Source: an uncultured Vampirovibrio sp. (lineage in GTDB: Bacteria > Cyanobacteriota > Vampirovibrionia > Gastranaerophilales > Gastranaerophilaceae). From it: a DNA stretch of 64,000 bases. A model generated the notes under the pieces. That model did no database searches. It was given only the letters and a program-made list of their open reading frames with translations, and was not told the origin of the DNA. Made by a program: the position numbers and the translations under genes. The stretch lies in NCBI GenBank assembly GCA_910584405.1, contig CAJUAL010000004.1, forward strand, positions 117,810-181,809, read 5' to 3'. Positions 1 to 7,269 of this stretch are shown here, piece after piece (within the stretch, counting starts at the first letter, position 1; each line of letters begins with the position of its first letter).

Positions 1-25
1 CAGCCAATGTAAAACCTTTTTTCAT
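1..25 (-). CDS. Type IV prepilin-like protein, 5' end only
   Basis: Reading leftward from 25 the frame gives MKKGFTLA and then leaves the window. This is the classic class III prepilin start: a short basic leader ending in Gly, cut before Phe by prepilin peptidase, followed by FTLA. A GGAG ribosome binding site lies at 31-35. The gene is divergent from the HTH gene at 112, with a perfect palindrome between them. Only eight codons are visible, so whether it is a major pilin or a pseudopilin cannot be said. Confidence 0.6.
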
Positions 26-41
26 TCAAAGCTCCTATATG

Positions 42-65
42 TTTATTCATTATATAATGAATAAA
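42..65. promoter_or_regulatory. Perfect 24-bp palindrome, probable operator
   Basis: The left half is TTTATTCATTAT and the right half is its exact reverse complement. A third half-site (TTTATTCATCAT, 82-93) sits between the -35 and -10 boxes of the promoter for the HTH gene at 112. The palindrome lies between divergent genes and is the natural candidate site for the HTH protein. The binding itself is inference. Confidence 0.55.
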
Positions 66-77
66 GTCAATATATCT

Positions 78-105
78 TTGTTTTATTCATCATAAATAGT
101 ATTAT
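78..105 (+). promoter_or_regulatory. Promoter for the HTH gene (leaderless transcript likely)
   Basis: TTGTTT (78-83), a 16-nt spacer and TATTAT (100-105) put the transcription start at about 111-113, on the ATG at 112. There is no Shine-Dalgarno sequence before that ATG, so the mRNA would be leaderless. Confidence 0.45.
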
Positions 106-111
106 CAAATA

Positions 112-348
112 ATGGATAAAGATGTTAAGTTAGAAACAGAGAATTTGGCTTCACAATTAAAATATCTGTCTGCGCTTGAAGGTTTGACTATTACTGCGGT
201 AAAACAAAAAGTTAATGAAAAGTACGGAAAAACCGACAGCAACAGAAATTTGAGCAACAAATTAAGAAATAAGACTTTTCGGGTTTCAGAGCTTGTGGAA
301 ATTGCAGATATTTTAGGATATGATGTTTTTCTACATAAAAGGGGATAA
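112..348 (+). CDS. Small helix-turn-helix-like protein, 78 aa
   Basis: A 78-residue, charged, soluble protein. Residues about 15-75 look like a small Xre/Cro-type helical DNA-binding domain: a helix with LKYLSALEGLT, then ITAVKQKV, and a C-terminal VSELVEIADILGYDV segment of the kind found in repressor folds. No membrane segment is present. The upstream palindrome and half-site suggest it controls itself and the divergent prepilin gene. Family assignment is from overall pattern only; a plasmid or phage-type repressor-like protein is the alternative. Confidence 0.6.
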   Translation: MDKDVKLETENLASQLKYLSALEGLTITAVKQKVNEKYGKTDSNRNLSNKLRNKTFRVSELVEIADILGYDVFLHKRG

Positions 349-353
349 TTTTA

Positions 354-382
354 GCAAAATTTCGGGTTTACGTATTTTATAT
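354..382 (+). promoter_or_regulatory. Shared-type promoter GCAAAA-N17-TTATAT
   Basis: GCAAAA (354-359, preceded by TTTTA), a 17-nt spacer and TTATAT (377-382). The predicted start (about 389) coincides with the ATG at 388, which lacks a Shine-Dalgarno sequence. One of about ten such sites in the window. Confidence 0.5.
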
Positions 383-387
383 CCGAT

Positions 388-2166
388 ATGAAAATTTTCA
401 GCGCTGCATTTTATCCCGTTCAGAATAGACAGTTACCAACAAGGTACAGGTATCAAAACCTGTCACCGTTAGCGTATGATAGTGTAAGTTTTTCGGGTAA
501 TAGTAATAAACCGCAAGAATCGGCTTGTACTCCTCAAAACGAGTATTATCTTCATTTATATAAGTTGTTTGCAAAAATGAGTCCGATTTTTTTTGAAAAT
601 CTCAGCTCAGAGAATGCAGGTCTTTATTTGGATTATTTTTTTAAACATTATGACTCTGAGGTTCGCTCATTGTCAGAGCTTTGCGATAAAGAATTGAACT
701 CGATTTTGTTAGATAAAGGTTCAAGATATTTTTCAGATTATATAATAACTATTAACTCATTTAAGAAAAATAATGTTTTTGATTTATTAAAAAATGCTCT
801 AACCTGTTCAAATCCTGACGGAACAAAATTAAAGCAAAATCAAAAAGTTCAACTGATAGATTTATTGAAGGTATATAAAATTCTTCACCTGTCCCCAACA
901 GAACTTATGGAGATGACAGAAAAAGGTATTGTAGATATTCAAAAGTTACAAAATTCTGTTTTAAAATCGGTTTTAATGTATTCTGCGGATTATTCAGAAG
1001 ATGAATTTGATGAAATTCCTTCGGATAAATTTAATGCATGGAATATGCAATATGCTTATTTATTACCTTCTTCTGTTAAAAAGAATAAAACAGGGTTTGA
1101 AGATATCGTAAGACTTGCATGTAGCGAAAATGATTTTAAATTAGAAATTCATTCTGATGATAATGTTTACGCAAAATTTAATAATCAAACAAAAACTGAT
1201 TTTGAAAATCACGGTTTAAATTACGACAAATGGCTTTCTCCATCCGGGAAAAATAATGTTCGCTTGATTATGAATGAAAATGATATCGGAGGGCTTGAAG
1301 AAGTTGCTGAAAATATTGAAGATGCTGTAGATTTATTAAGAGCAGTCACTCCGATTAGAAAAATAATTGATAAAAGATATAAACCGTTTATTCACAAAAA
1401 TAAATTTGAGTTTCCAAACGATATGGTAAATAATAAAGCTGAGTTATTAAAGTTTTTAGTGGGCTTTGACAATGATATGGTTCAAGTTTGGAAAAGGGCT
1501 GAAAAGAATTTGGAAAGTTCTGATGAAGATATAAAAAGCAGAGCTAAGGTAACTATGAAAATGAAAGAATATATCTCGGAATATTTAAAAATTCTTCATT
1601 CATATAATCCAAGTCAAAATATTGATATAACCGTAAAAATGTGGGATAGAGTTCCTCAAAAAGATTTATTTCAAGGGAATTATTCATCTTGCTGTATCGC
1701 AATAGGGAAAGCTTGTGCTCAATATATGCCGAGTTACCTGTTAAATACTGCATTTAATATGGTTGAAATTGTTGATAATAAATCAGGAGATACGATAGGT
1801 AATTCGCTTTGTTATTACTTGTTGAATGATAAAAATAAGCCTGTTTTAGTTTTTGATAATTTAGAAATAAATAATACTTTTAAAAATAATCTGTCTAATA
1901 ATATGTTAAAACAAATTAGAGAAGGGCTTACCGCGTATGGCAAAAATTTGAATACAGAAGTATCAAACGACGAGGTTCCTATTTATATCGGGACAACAAA
2001 TAATGATATTCCGGTTGAGGATTTAAAATCCGTAAAACTTAAAGATGTGAATCTGTTAGGTGATATGGATACTTTTGATGAAGTTTATGTTGATGTGTTT
2101 GGCGGTGATTCAGCTAAAGCCGATATGAGCGGAGATATTGAATTAAAGCTTTTGAAAAATAAATAG
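388..2166 (+). CDS. Orphan 592-aa protein with VSFSGN N-terminal motif
   Basis: I do not recognise a family. There is no signal peptide. The first about 40 residues are basic and aromatic and end in VSFSGNSNK, the short segment seen in other orphan genes here. The middle is acidic and helical. A cysteine-containing segment, GNYSSCCIAIGKACAQYMP (about residues 430-448), is followed by beta-rich sequence (NMVEIVDN, PVLVFDN), so a small catalytic or binding domain may sit in the C-terminal third. The gene stands alone between the HTH gene and clpB. It is probably read from a leaderless mRNA, because the -10 box ends only 5 nt before the ATG. Confidence 0.6.
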   Translation: MKIFSAAFYPVQNRQLPTRYRYQNLSPLAYDSVSFSGNSNKPQESACTPQNEYYLHLYKLFAKMSPIFFENLSSENAGLYLDYFFKHYDSEVRSLSELCDKELNSILLDKGSRYFSDYIITINSFKKNNVFDLLKNALTCSNPDGTKLKQNQKVQLIDLLKVYKILHLSPTELMEMTEKGIVDIQKLQNSVLKSVLMYSADYSEDEFDEIPSDKFNAWNMQYAYLLPSSVKKNKTGFEDIVRLACSENDFKLEIHSDDNVYAKFNNQTKTDFENHGLNYDKWLSPSGKNNVRLIMNENDIGGLEEVAENIEDAVDLLRAVTPIRKIIDKRYKPFIHKNKFEFPNDMVNNKAELLKFLVGFDNDMVQVWKRAEKNLESSDEDIKSRAKVTMKMKEYISEYLKILHSYNPSQNIDITVKMWDRVPQKDLFQGNYSSCCIAIGKACAQYMPSYLLNTAFNMVEIVDNKSGDTIGNSLCYYLLNDKNKPVLVFDNLEINNTFKNNLSNNMLKQIREGLTAYGKNLNTEVSNDEVPIYIGTTNNDIPVEDLKSVKLKDVNLLGDMDTFDEVYVDVFGGDSAKADMSGDIELKLLKNK

Positions 2167-2254
2167 TTAAATAAAAGTTAATTTATCATGACTTTGTTCA
2201 AAATAACGTTAAAATAAAAATATAGAAAGTCAGATTGAATGGAGTTGATGTATT

Positions 2255-4852
2255 ATGTTAGATTTTGACAAATTTACGAATTACTCGCAAGAAATTTTAT
2301 CAAGTGCAAATTCCCTTATGAGTTCTTATCAAAACTCTCAAATGGAACCTGAGCATATTATGCTTGCAATGATTAAGGATAACGGAATTATAAAGGATTA
2401 TTTGACAGAGTTGAAGCTTTTAAACCAAAGTTTTATAAATAAAATAGTATCAAGAGTTGAGAGTTTTCCAAAAATCTCAGGACCTATTAATCCGCAGAGT
2501 TTGTATCTTTCAAATGATACAAGAAGGTTATTGGAATTGGCAATTGAAGAAAGCTCTAAATTAAAAGATGATTTTGTAAGTGTTGAAGCTCTGTTACTTG
2601 CAATGACAAAGCTTGATAACAGTAATATTAAGTCTATATTAGAAAGTTTTAATGTTAATTCTAATTCAATACTTAATACTATGAAAAAAATAAGAGGAAA
2701 TAAAAAAGTGGACAATAAAAACGCAGAAGAAAATATGAAAGCTTTAGAAAAATATTCAACGGATTTAACTGATTTGGCGCGTAAAGGCAAATTAGACCCA
2801 GTAATTGGCAGAGATGAAGAAGTTCGAAGAATTATTCAGGTATTGAACAGACGAACCAAAAATAACCCTGTTTTGATAGGAGAACCCGGGGTTGGTAAGA
2901 CTGCAATAGTTGAAGGGCTTGCTCAGCGTATAGTAAGAGGCGATGTTCCTGAAAGCTTAAAAGAAGTAAAGCTGATTTCGCTTGATTTAGGAGCCTTAGT
3001 TGCCGGTGCTAAATTCAGAGGTGAATTTGAAGAACGTTTGAAAGCCGTTTTAAAAGAAGTAGAAGACTCAAACGGCGAGATTGTAATGTTTATTGATGAA
3101 CTTCATACGGTTGTTGGTGCCGGTTCAACCGAAGGTTCAATGGATGCGGGTAATTTGTTAAAACCAATGCTTGCGCGTGGCGTTTTGCGAACAATCGGAG
3201 CAACAACAATTAATGAATACCGAAAATATATTGAAAAAGATCCGGCTTTAGAAAGACGTTTTCAGCCTGTTTTGGTATCTGAACCGTCTGTTGAAGATAC
3301 AATAAGTATTTTAAGAGGTTTGAAAGAAAAATACGAAGTTCACCACGGTGTAAGAATCTTAGACAGTGCAATAATTGAGGCTGCAAAATTATCAGACAGA
3401 TACATTACAGACAGATTTCTTCCTGATAAAGCAATAGATTTGATAGATGAAGCAGCAAGTTCTCTTCGTATCCAAATAGATTCAATGCCGGAAGAAATTG
3501 ATTCTATGCTAAGGCAAAAAATTCAACTGGAAATAGAACGTGAAGCTTTGAAGAAAGAAGAAACAGATGAAGCTAAAGAAAAAGTTGAAGATATAACCCG
3601 TCAGGTTGCCGTTTTGGAAGATAAAATAAATGTTATGAAAACCCAATGGGAAAAAGAAAAAGCTTCGATAACTTCAGAAGCAGATATTAAAGATGAAATA
3701 AATAATGTTAAAAATAAAATAGAAGAAGCCGAACGAAATACCGATTTACAAACCGCAGCCGAGTTAAAATACGGAAAACTGCTTGAACTTGAAAAACAAC
3801 TTAAGGCTTGTCAGAATAAAGAGCAAGTTGATAATAAACTTCTAAAAGAAGAAATTGACGGTTCTGATATCGCTGAAGTTGTTTCAAAATGGACAGGTAT
3901 TCCTGTAACAAAACTTGTTGAATCTGAGATGCAAAAGCTTTTGACTATGGAAGATTTACTGCATAAAAGAGTTGTGGGACAAGATGAAGCCGTAGATACC
4001 GTATCTGATGCAATTCGACGTGCGCGTTCCGGATTGAAAGACCCGAAACGTCCAATCGGGACATTTTTATTCCTCGGTCCTACAGGGGTTGGTAAAACCG
4101 AACTTGCAAAAGCTCTTGCTGAATTTATGTTTAATGATGAAGACGCATTGATTCGTATAGATATGTCAGAATATATGGAAAAACATAATGTTGCAAGACT
4201 TGTCGGAGCGCCTCCGGGGTATGTCGGATATGAAGAAGGCGGACAATTAACAGAAGCCGTAAGACGTAAACCTTATTCGGTTGTGCTTTTTGATGAAATC
4301 GAAAAAGCTCACCCTGATGTGTTTAACATAATGCTTCAGATTTTTGACGACGGTCGTCTTACTGATTCAAAAGGCAGAACCGTAGATTTTAAAAATACGC
4401 TTATCATTATGACAAGTAACATCGGTTCTGATATTATCCTTGAAAATACACTTAACTCAATGCTTTCTCCTGAACAATTTAACGATACGAAAGATAAAGT
4501 TATGGCTGTATTAAAAAATCACTTTAAACCTGAGTTTTTAAACAGAATTGATGAAACAATATTCTTTAAAGCCCTGTCTTTACAGCAATTAAGTAAAATA
4601 GTTGATATTCAAATGGATTATTTGCGAAGATTATTGAAAGACCAGGAACTTGAATTTGTTATCACCGCTGAAGCTAAAGAATTCCTGGCTACACAAGGCT
4701 TTAATCCTATATATGGCGCTCGACCGCTAAAACGTGTTATTCGTCAAATGGTCGAAAATCCTCTGTCAAAAATGATTCTTGCTCAAAACTTTAAAAAAGG
4801 TGATAAAATAAAAATTGATTTAGATGATGATAAATTAAAATTTGAGAAATAA
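2255..4852 (+). CDS. clpB: ATP-dependent disaggregase ClpB
   Basis: An 865-residue AAA+ hexameric chaperone that pulls apart aggregated proteins with DnaK. Order: N domain (1-145), first ATPase with Walker A GEPGVGKT (209-216) and Walker B VMFIDE ending at Glu282, a coiled-coil middle domain (about 400-540) rich in Glu and Lys, second ATPase with GPTGVGKT (608-615) and Walker B VVLFDEIEKAH, and a C-terminal sensor domain. The length and long M domain favour ClpB over ClpC or ClpA. GGAG lies 12 nt before the ATG. No CIRCE element is visible upstream. A terminator follows directly, so the gene is monocistronic. Confidence 0.96.
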   Translation: MLDFDKFTNYSQEILSSANSLMSSYQNSQMEPEHIMLAMIKDNGIIKDYLTELKLLNQSFINKIVSRVESFPKISGPINPQSLYLSNDTRRLLELAIEESSKLKDDFVSVEALLLAMTKLDNSNIKSILESFNVNSNSILNTMKKIRGNKKVDNKNAEENMKALEKYSTDLTDLARKGKLDPVIGRDEEVRRIIQVLNRRTKNNPVLIGEPGVGKTAIVEGLAQRIVRGDVPESLKEVKLISLDLGALVAGAKFRGEFEERLKAVLKEVEDSNGEIVMFIDELHTVVGAGSTEGSMDAGNLLKPMLARGVLRTIGATTINEYRKYIEKDPALERRFQPVLVSEPSVEDTISILRGLKEKYEVHHGVRILDSAIIEAAKLSDRYITDRFLPDKAIDLIDEAASSLRIQIDSMPEEIDSMLRQKIQLEIEREALKKEETDEAKEKVEDITRQVAVLEDKINVMKTQWEKEKASITSEADIKDEINNVKNKIEEAERNTDLQTAAELKYGKLLELEKQLKACQNKEQVDNKLLKEEIDGSDIAEVVSKWTGIPVTKLVESEMQKLLTMEDLLHKRVVGQDEAVDTVSDAIRRARSGLKDPKRPIGTFLFLGPTGVGKTELAKALAEFMFNDEDALIRIDMSEYMEKHNVARLVGAPPGYVGYEEGGQLTEAVRRKPYSVVLFDEIEKAHPDVFNIMLQIFDDGRLTDSKGRTVDFKNTLIIMTSNIGSDIILENTLNSMLSPEQFNDTKDKVMAVLKNHFKPEFLNRIDETIFFKALSLQQLSKIVDIQMDYLRRLLKDQELEFVITAEAKEFLATQGFNPIYGARPLKRVIRQMVENPLSKMILAQNFKKGDKIKIDLDDDKLKFEK

Positions 4853-4860
4853 TAAACTTA

Positions 4861-4884
4861 AACGGGGTTTTTAACCCCGTTTTG
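4861..4884 (+). terminator. Rho-independent terminator of clpB
   Basis: Nine-bp stem AACGGGGTT / AACCCCGTT with a TTT loop, followed by TTTG. Confidence 0.85.
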
Positions 4885-4947
4885 TTTGACAATCAGTATA
4901 GTGGTAAATATAATAAAGGGGTAAATATTTTATAAAAGGAGAGAAGT

Positions 4948-5028
4948 ATGAAAAATCAAGCTATGGGGGTAAATGAGATATATAATATCCCTAAAACTCA
5001 ACAAAGGCTTCAAATTTCGGGGGGGTAA
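4948..5028 (+). other. Out-of-frame leader reading with strong RBS upstream of the prepilin-like gene
   Basis: An ATG at 4948 has the best ribosome binding site here (AAAGGAGAGAAGT). Its frame reads 26 codons, ending ...QQRLQISGG, then meets TAA immediately after a run of seven G (5019-5025). Removing one G would join this leader in frame to GGNSYSLARSAFTLSEV of the prepilin-like gene, giving one 256-aa product. Confidence 0.55.
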
Positions 5029-5719
5029 CTCTTACAGCTTAGCGCGGAGCGCTTTTACGCTTTCAGAGGTATTGATTACCCTTGGCATAATCGGAATTGT
5101 CGCCGCGCTTACTATCCCTAGTCTGCTGACAAATTTTAAAAAGCGCGAAACAGTTGCAAAAGTTAAGGCAGCATACAGTATATTATCTCAAGCAGTAAAA
5201 TTGTCTGTTGAAGAAAATGGTGAAACCTCAGGTTGGGATACCTCGGTAGAATCAGAAGTTATGCCAAAATATATTTTACCTTATTTAACAGGTGCGACTC
5301 GGTTAAATATCGATTCTAGGAAGTATACATTAAAGACTCTTTCTTCTACTCCTGGCGCTTATGGTGCATATATTATATATGTGTTGCAAAATGGTATGTT
5401 TTTTTCTTATAGAAATTTAGATGACGGGTATCCGACAATAATTGTTGATATAAATGGTTTAAATAAGCCTAATGTTATGGGAATAGACGGTTTTTCGTTT
5501 TGGATAGATCCTAAAACATCTTCGGTAGTGCCTGCGGGTGCGGTTTGTTCTCGAGATGCTCTTTTAAATAAAAATAACGGGTGGTGTGCGGATATTGTTC
5601 CGTTGGCTCAAACAAGGGCATGTCAAAGAGGTGAAGGTTGGATATATTACCGCGGTGGATATTGTGCTGCGCTAATGCAAAAAGATGGCTGGACTATCAG
5701 CAAAGATTATCCGTGGTAA
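4973..5719 (+). CDS. Type IV prepilin-like (pseudopilin) protein
   Basis: The first about 35 residues are a long basic leader, then SA|FTLSEVLITLGIIGIVAALTIP. This is a prepilin peptidase site (cut before Phe, Glu at +5) followed by the hydrophobic pilin helix. The rest is a globular pilin head with four Cys near the C-terminus (VCSRD, GWCAD, RACQRG, YCAAL), likely disulfide-bonded outside the inner membrane. The ATG at 4973 is preceded only by GGGGG three nt away. The better-supported ATG at 4948 is in another frame, separated by a G7 tract (see 5019-5025). The product belongs to a type IV pilus or type II secretion-like apparatus not encoded here. Confidence 0.75.
   Translation: MRYIISLKLNKGFKFRGGNSYSLARSAFTLSEVLITLGIIGIVAALTIPSLLTNFKKRETVAKVKAAYSILSQAVKLSVEENGETSGWDTSVESEVMPKYILPYLTGATRLNIDSRKYTLKTLSSTPGAYGAYIIYVLQNGMFFSYRNLDDGYPTIIVDINGLNKPNVMGIDGFSFWIDPKTSSVVPAGAVCSRDALLNKNNGWCADIVPLAQTRACQRGEGWIYYRGGYCAALMQKDGWTISKDYPW
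5019..5025 (+). repeat. Homopolymeric G7 tract inside the prepilin leader
   Basis: Seven consecutive G in a strongly AT-rich gene, exactly where the RBS-supported frame and the pilin frame must be joined. G6 would fuse them. It could be a slippage or phase-variation tract, or a sequencing/assembly error. Confidence 0.6.
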
Positions 5720-5750
5720 AATGGCGCTTTGGTCAAAAATTAAAGTTTTG

Positions 5751-5782
5751 GGCGGAACCGCTTGCGGTTCCGCCCCTGTTTT
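5751..5782 (+). terminator. Terminator after the prepilin-like gene
   Basis: Ten-bp GC-rich stem GGCGGAACCG / CGGTTCCGCC with a CTTG loop, then CCTGTTTTAT. It lies between convergent genes. Confidence 0.7.
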
Positions 5783-5797
5783 ATATAATATGTATGA

Positions 5798-5968
5798 TTA
5801 TGCAAGTAATGCTTCAACGATTTTAGAGTTAGTTTCTGCTCTTTTAGAGTTTAATAAGTATTTTTCGATTTCAGCTTCGATTTGTTTTTCTTCAACTGAT
5901 AAAACTTTAACGTTATCTAAAGAATTAACATAATCTGCTACTGTAATCATTTCGTAATCGTTTCTCAT
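5798..5968 (-). CDS. Small acidic 56-aa protein
   Basis: An ATG at 5968 with AAGGAG 7 nt upstream opens a 56-codon frame starting MRNDYEMITVADYVNSLDN and ending IVEALLA. The product is acidic, soluble and predicted to be mostly helical, with no Cys and no membrane segment. Codon use (GAA, AAA, GTT) matches neighbouring genes. The promoter is of the same type as those of the two repeat proteins at 57-59 kb. No family recognised. Confidence 0.7.
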   Translation of the reverse strand: MRNDYEMITVADYVNSLDNVKVLSVEEKQIEAEIEKYLLNSKRAETNSKIVEALLA

Positions 5969-6002
5969 AATCAAACTCCTTAATATTTTTCCCTTGTGTA
6001 TA

Positions 6003-6031
6003 TATAAAGTATTTTTATATTTAAAAATTGC
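6003..6031 (-). promoter_or_regulatory. Shared-type promoter GCAATT-N17-TTTATA
   Basis: GCAATT (6031-6026), 17 nt, TTTATA (6008-6003). The block AAATACTTTATA around the -10 box is nearly identical upstream of the genes starting at 58190 and 59230. Confidence 0.6.
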
Positions 6032-6091
6032 CTAAACTTTATTTAAAAAGTATATATTTGTTACAAAACTTAATAAAGTAAGCTTTTTTAT

Positions 6092-6118
6092 TAAAGTTTT
6101 CAAAAAATATGCCGATAA
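6092..6118 (+). promoter_or_regulatory. Sigma-28 (FliA/SigD) type promoter
   Basis: TAAAGTTT (6092-6099), an 11-nt spacer and GCCGATAA (6111-6118). This matches the textbook sigma-28 consensus in every position and in spacing. Transcription would start at about 6125, facing a terminator at 6188, with no gene between. Confidence 0.65.
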
Positions 6119-6124
6119 TAAATA

Positions 6125-6210
6125 TGTAATTAAAAACAAAACTAATTTTCCTCCTTTTCCCCTACTACTAACTAACCTACAAATTTTGGAACCTAAAAGG
6201 TTCCTTTTTT
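6125..6210 (+). ncRNA. Candidate sigma-28 dependent small RNA
   Basis: About 85 nt bounded by the sigma-28 promoter and a terminator (GGAACC, TAAAA loop, GGTTCC, six T). It holds no open frame of note. A pyrimidine stretch at 6146-6162 contains CCTCC and CCCC, complementary to Shine-Dalgarno sequences, so a translation-blocking role is possible. Existence and function are inferred from sequence only. Confidence 0.45.
6188..6210 (+). terminator. Terminator of the candidate small RNA
   Basis: Stem GGAACC / GGTTCC with a TAAAA loop followed by six T. No protein gene on this strand lies between it and the sigma-28 promoter. Confidence 0.7.
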
Positions 6211-6280
6211 ATTGTTTATAACTAACAAAAAATATATTTAGCAGGTTTATTGTATAATGTAAATAATAAAAGGAATAATA

Positions 6281-6637
6281 ATGAATTATCAAAAAATAGC
6301 AGCCGGTTTAAATTATATACCTCCAATGATTCAAATAACTACTGTTCGTGAAGCAGGTATACAAAGATATAAAAATCTTCTCAATATTGCTAATTGGAAT
6401 CCGACAATTGGCGGGATTCTCAAACGGGATTGTTTTGGAGATGTGAGTAAATACCAAAATAATGAATCAGTCAGATATCTTGAAAGTCTTGTTGATTCTA
6501 ATATAAAGAGTTTGTATCCAAAAACAAGAAAACTAAGACAATACATAATTGATGATAACAGGATAAGTTTAGATTGTGTGAAACCAGTTCGAGGGTATAC
6601 ATTAATGGATAGATTAAAAATATTATTTAAAAAGTAG
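6281..6637 (+). CDS. Hypothetical 118-aa basic protein
   Basis: Not recognised. A soluble basic protein (MNYQKIAAGLNYIPPMIQ...), without signal peptide or Cys cluster. Its C-terminus is Lys/Arg rich (MDRLKILFKK). AAGGAA precedes the ATG and a TATAAT box lies at 6252-6257. A strong bidirectional terminator follows, so it is monocistronic. Confidence 0.55.
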   Translation: MNYQKIAAGLNYIPPMIQITTVREAGIQRYKNLLNIANWNPTIGGILKRDCFGDVSKYQNNESVRYLESLVDSNIKSLYPKTRKLRQYIIDDNRISLDCVKPVRGYTLMDRLKILFKK

Positions 6638-6644
6638 TAAAAAA

Positions 6645-6680
6645 GGTGGCGACGAAAATATTTTCGTCGCCGCCTTTTTT
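6645..6680. terminator. Bidirectional terminator between convergent genes
   Basis: Eleven-bp stem GGCGACGAAAA / TTTTCGTCGCC, extended by GG/CC, with A runs on the left and T runs on the right. It serves both the gene at 6281 and the TM2 gene at 6696. Confidence 0.85.
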
Positions 6681-6695
6681 ATTTGTAATAATAAT

Positions 6696-7082
6696 TTACA
6701 TTGCCGGAGTTTGTAATGACGGCATTTTATATAATGCTGCGGCTGCAAAGATTGTTGAAAGAACAAATAGTAATATTCCAACAATGATGAAGAATGCCAC
6801 AAAAGCGATATAAAAATAACCAAAAGCAGGTTTTCTTTCATATAATTCGCTGCCGTCAGCATGAGTGAATTGTCCAAGAGCAAGAACAACCCCGTCAATA
6901 AACATCCATAATGCGCTGATTGGTGCTGTTAGTCCTAAAACTGAGAAAGCTAGCATTGTCCAAGCAGATTTTGTTTTACCTGTGTAAAAACGGTGAGCGC
7001 CAAATGCTCCAAATAACCAACAAAGAGCCATTGCAGCCATCCAGTTTTTGCCTTTAAGTTTTTCTAAATCACAATTTTCCAT
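6696..7082 (-). CDS. TM2 domain membrane protein
   Basis: 128 aa. The N-terminal WLFGAFGAHRFYTGK is the TM2-domain signature (first helix, Gly-x-x-Gly-x-His-Arg-Phe-Tyr-x-Gly turn), followed by a second helix (MLAFSVLGLTAPISALWMFIDGVVLA). A third hydrophobic helix (about 88-115) follows, then a short tail. The role of bacterial TM2 proteins is mostly unknown. GGAG lies 8 nt before the start. A single gene. Confidence 0.85.
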   Translation of the reverse strand: MENCDLEKLKGKNWMAAMALCWLFGAFGAHRFYTGKTKSAWTMLAFSVLGLTAPISALWMFIDGVVLALGQFTHADGSELYERKPAFGYFYIAFVAFFIIVGILLFVLSTIFAAAALYKMPSLQTPAM

Positions 7083-7106
7083 ATAAATTTCTCCTGTTTT
7101 ATTATT

Positions 7107-7269
7107 TAGCTAGCAAAGTTCCTCGTGCGGGAGCACCCTTGCGGAGCTGAACTACCAAAGTCCGAGAGCTACTGTTTGTAGCAAAGTACGGTACGAAGTA
7201 CCTTGCGGAGCTGAACTACCAAAGTCTGAGAGCTACCGTTTGTAACAAAGTTCCCCGTGCGGCGAGCAC
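7107..7269. repeat. Tandem structured repeats, about 64-68 bp, 2.4 copies
   Basis: Two full units and one partial unit share a 42-nt core beginning TTGCGGAGCTGAACTACCAA. Each unit has a variable small hairpin: GTGC/GCAC in units 1 and 3, GGTAC/GTACC in unit 2, so the stem is kept although the bases change. The block is visibly GC-richer than its surroundings and fills the gap between dut and the TM2 gene. Confidence 0.7.

Noticed and set aside
2167..2254. CIRCE-type heat-shock operator before clpB
   Set aside because: No TTAGCACTC inverted repeat or close variant is present.
5638..5933. Two plus-strand ORFs after the prepilin gene
   Set aside because: They run through the prepilin end, a terminator hairpin and the antisense of the 56-aa gene.
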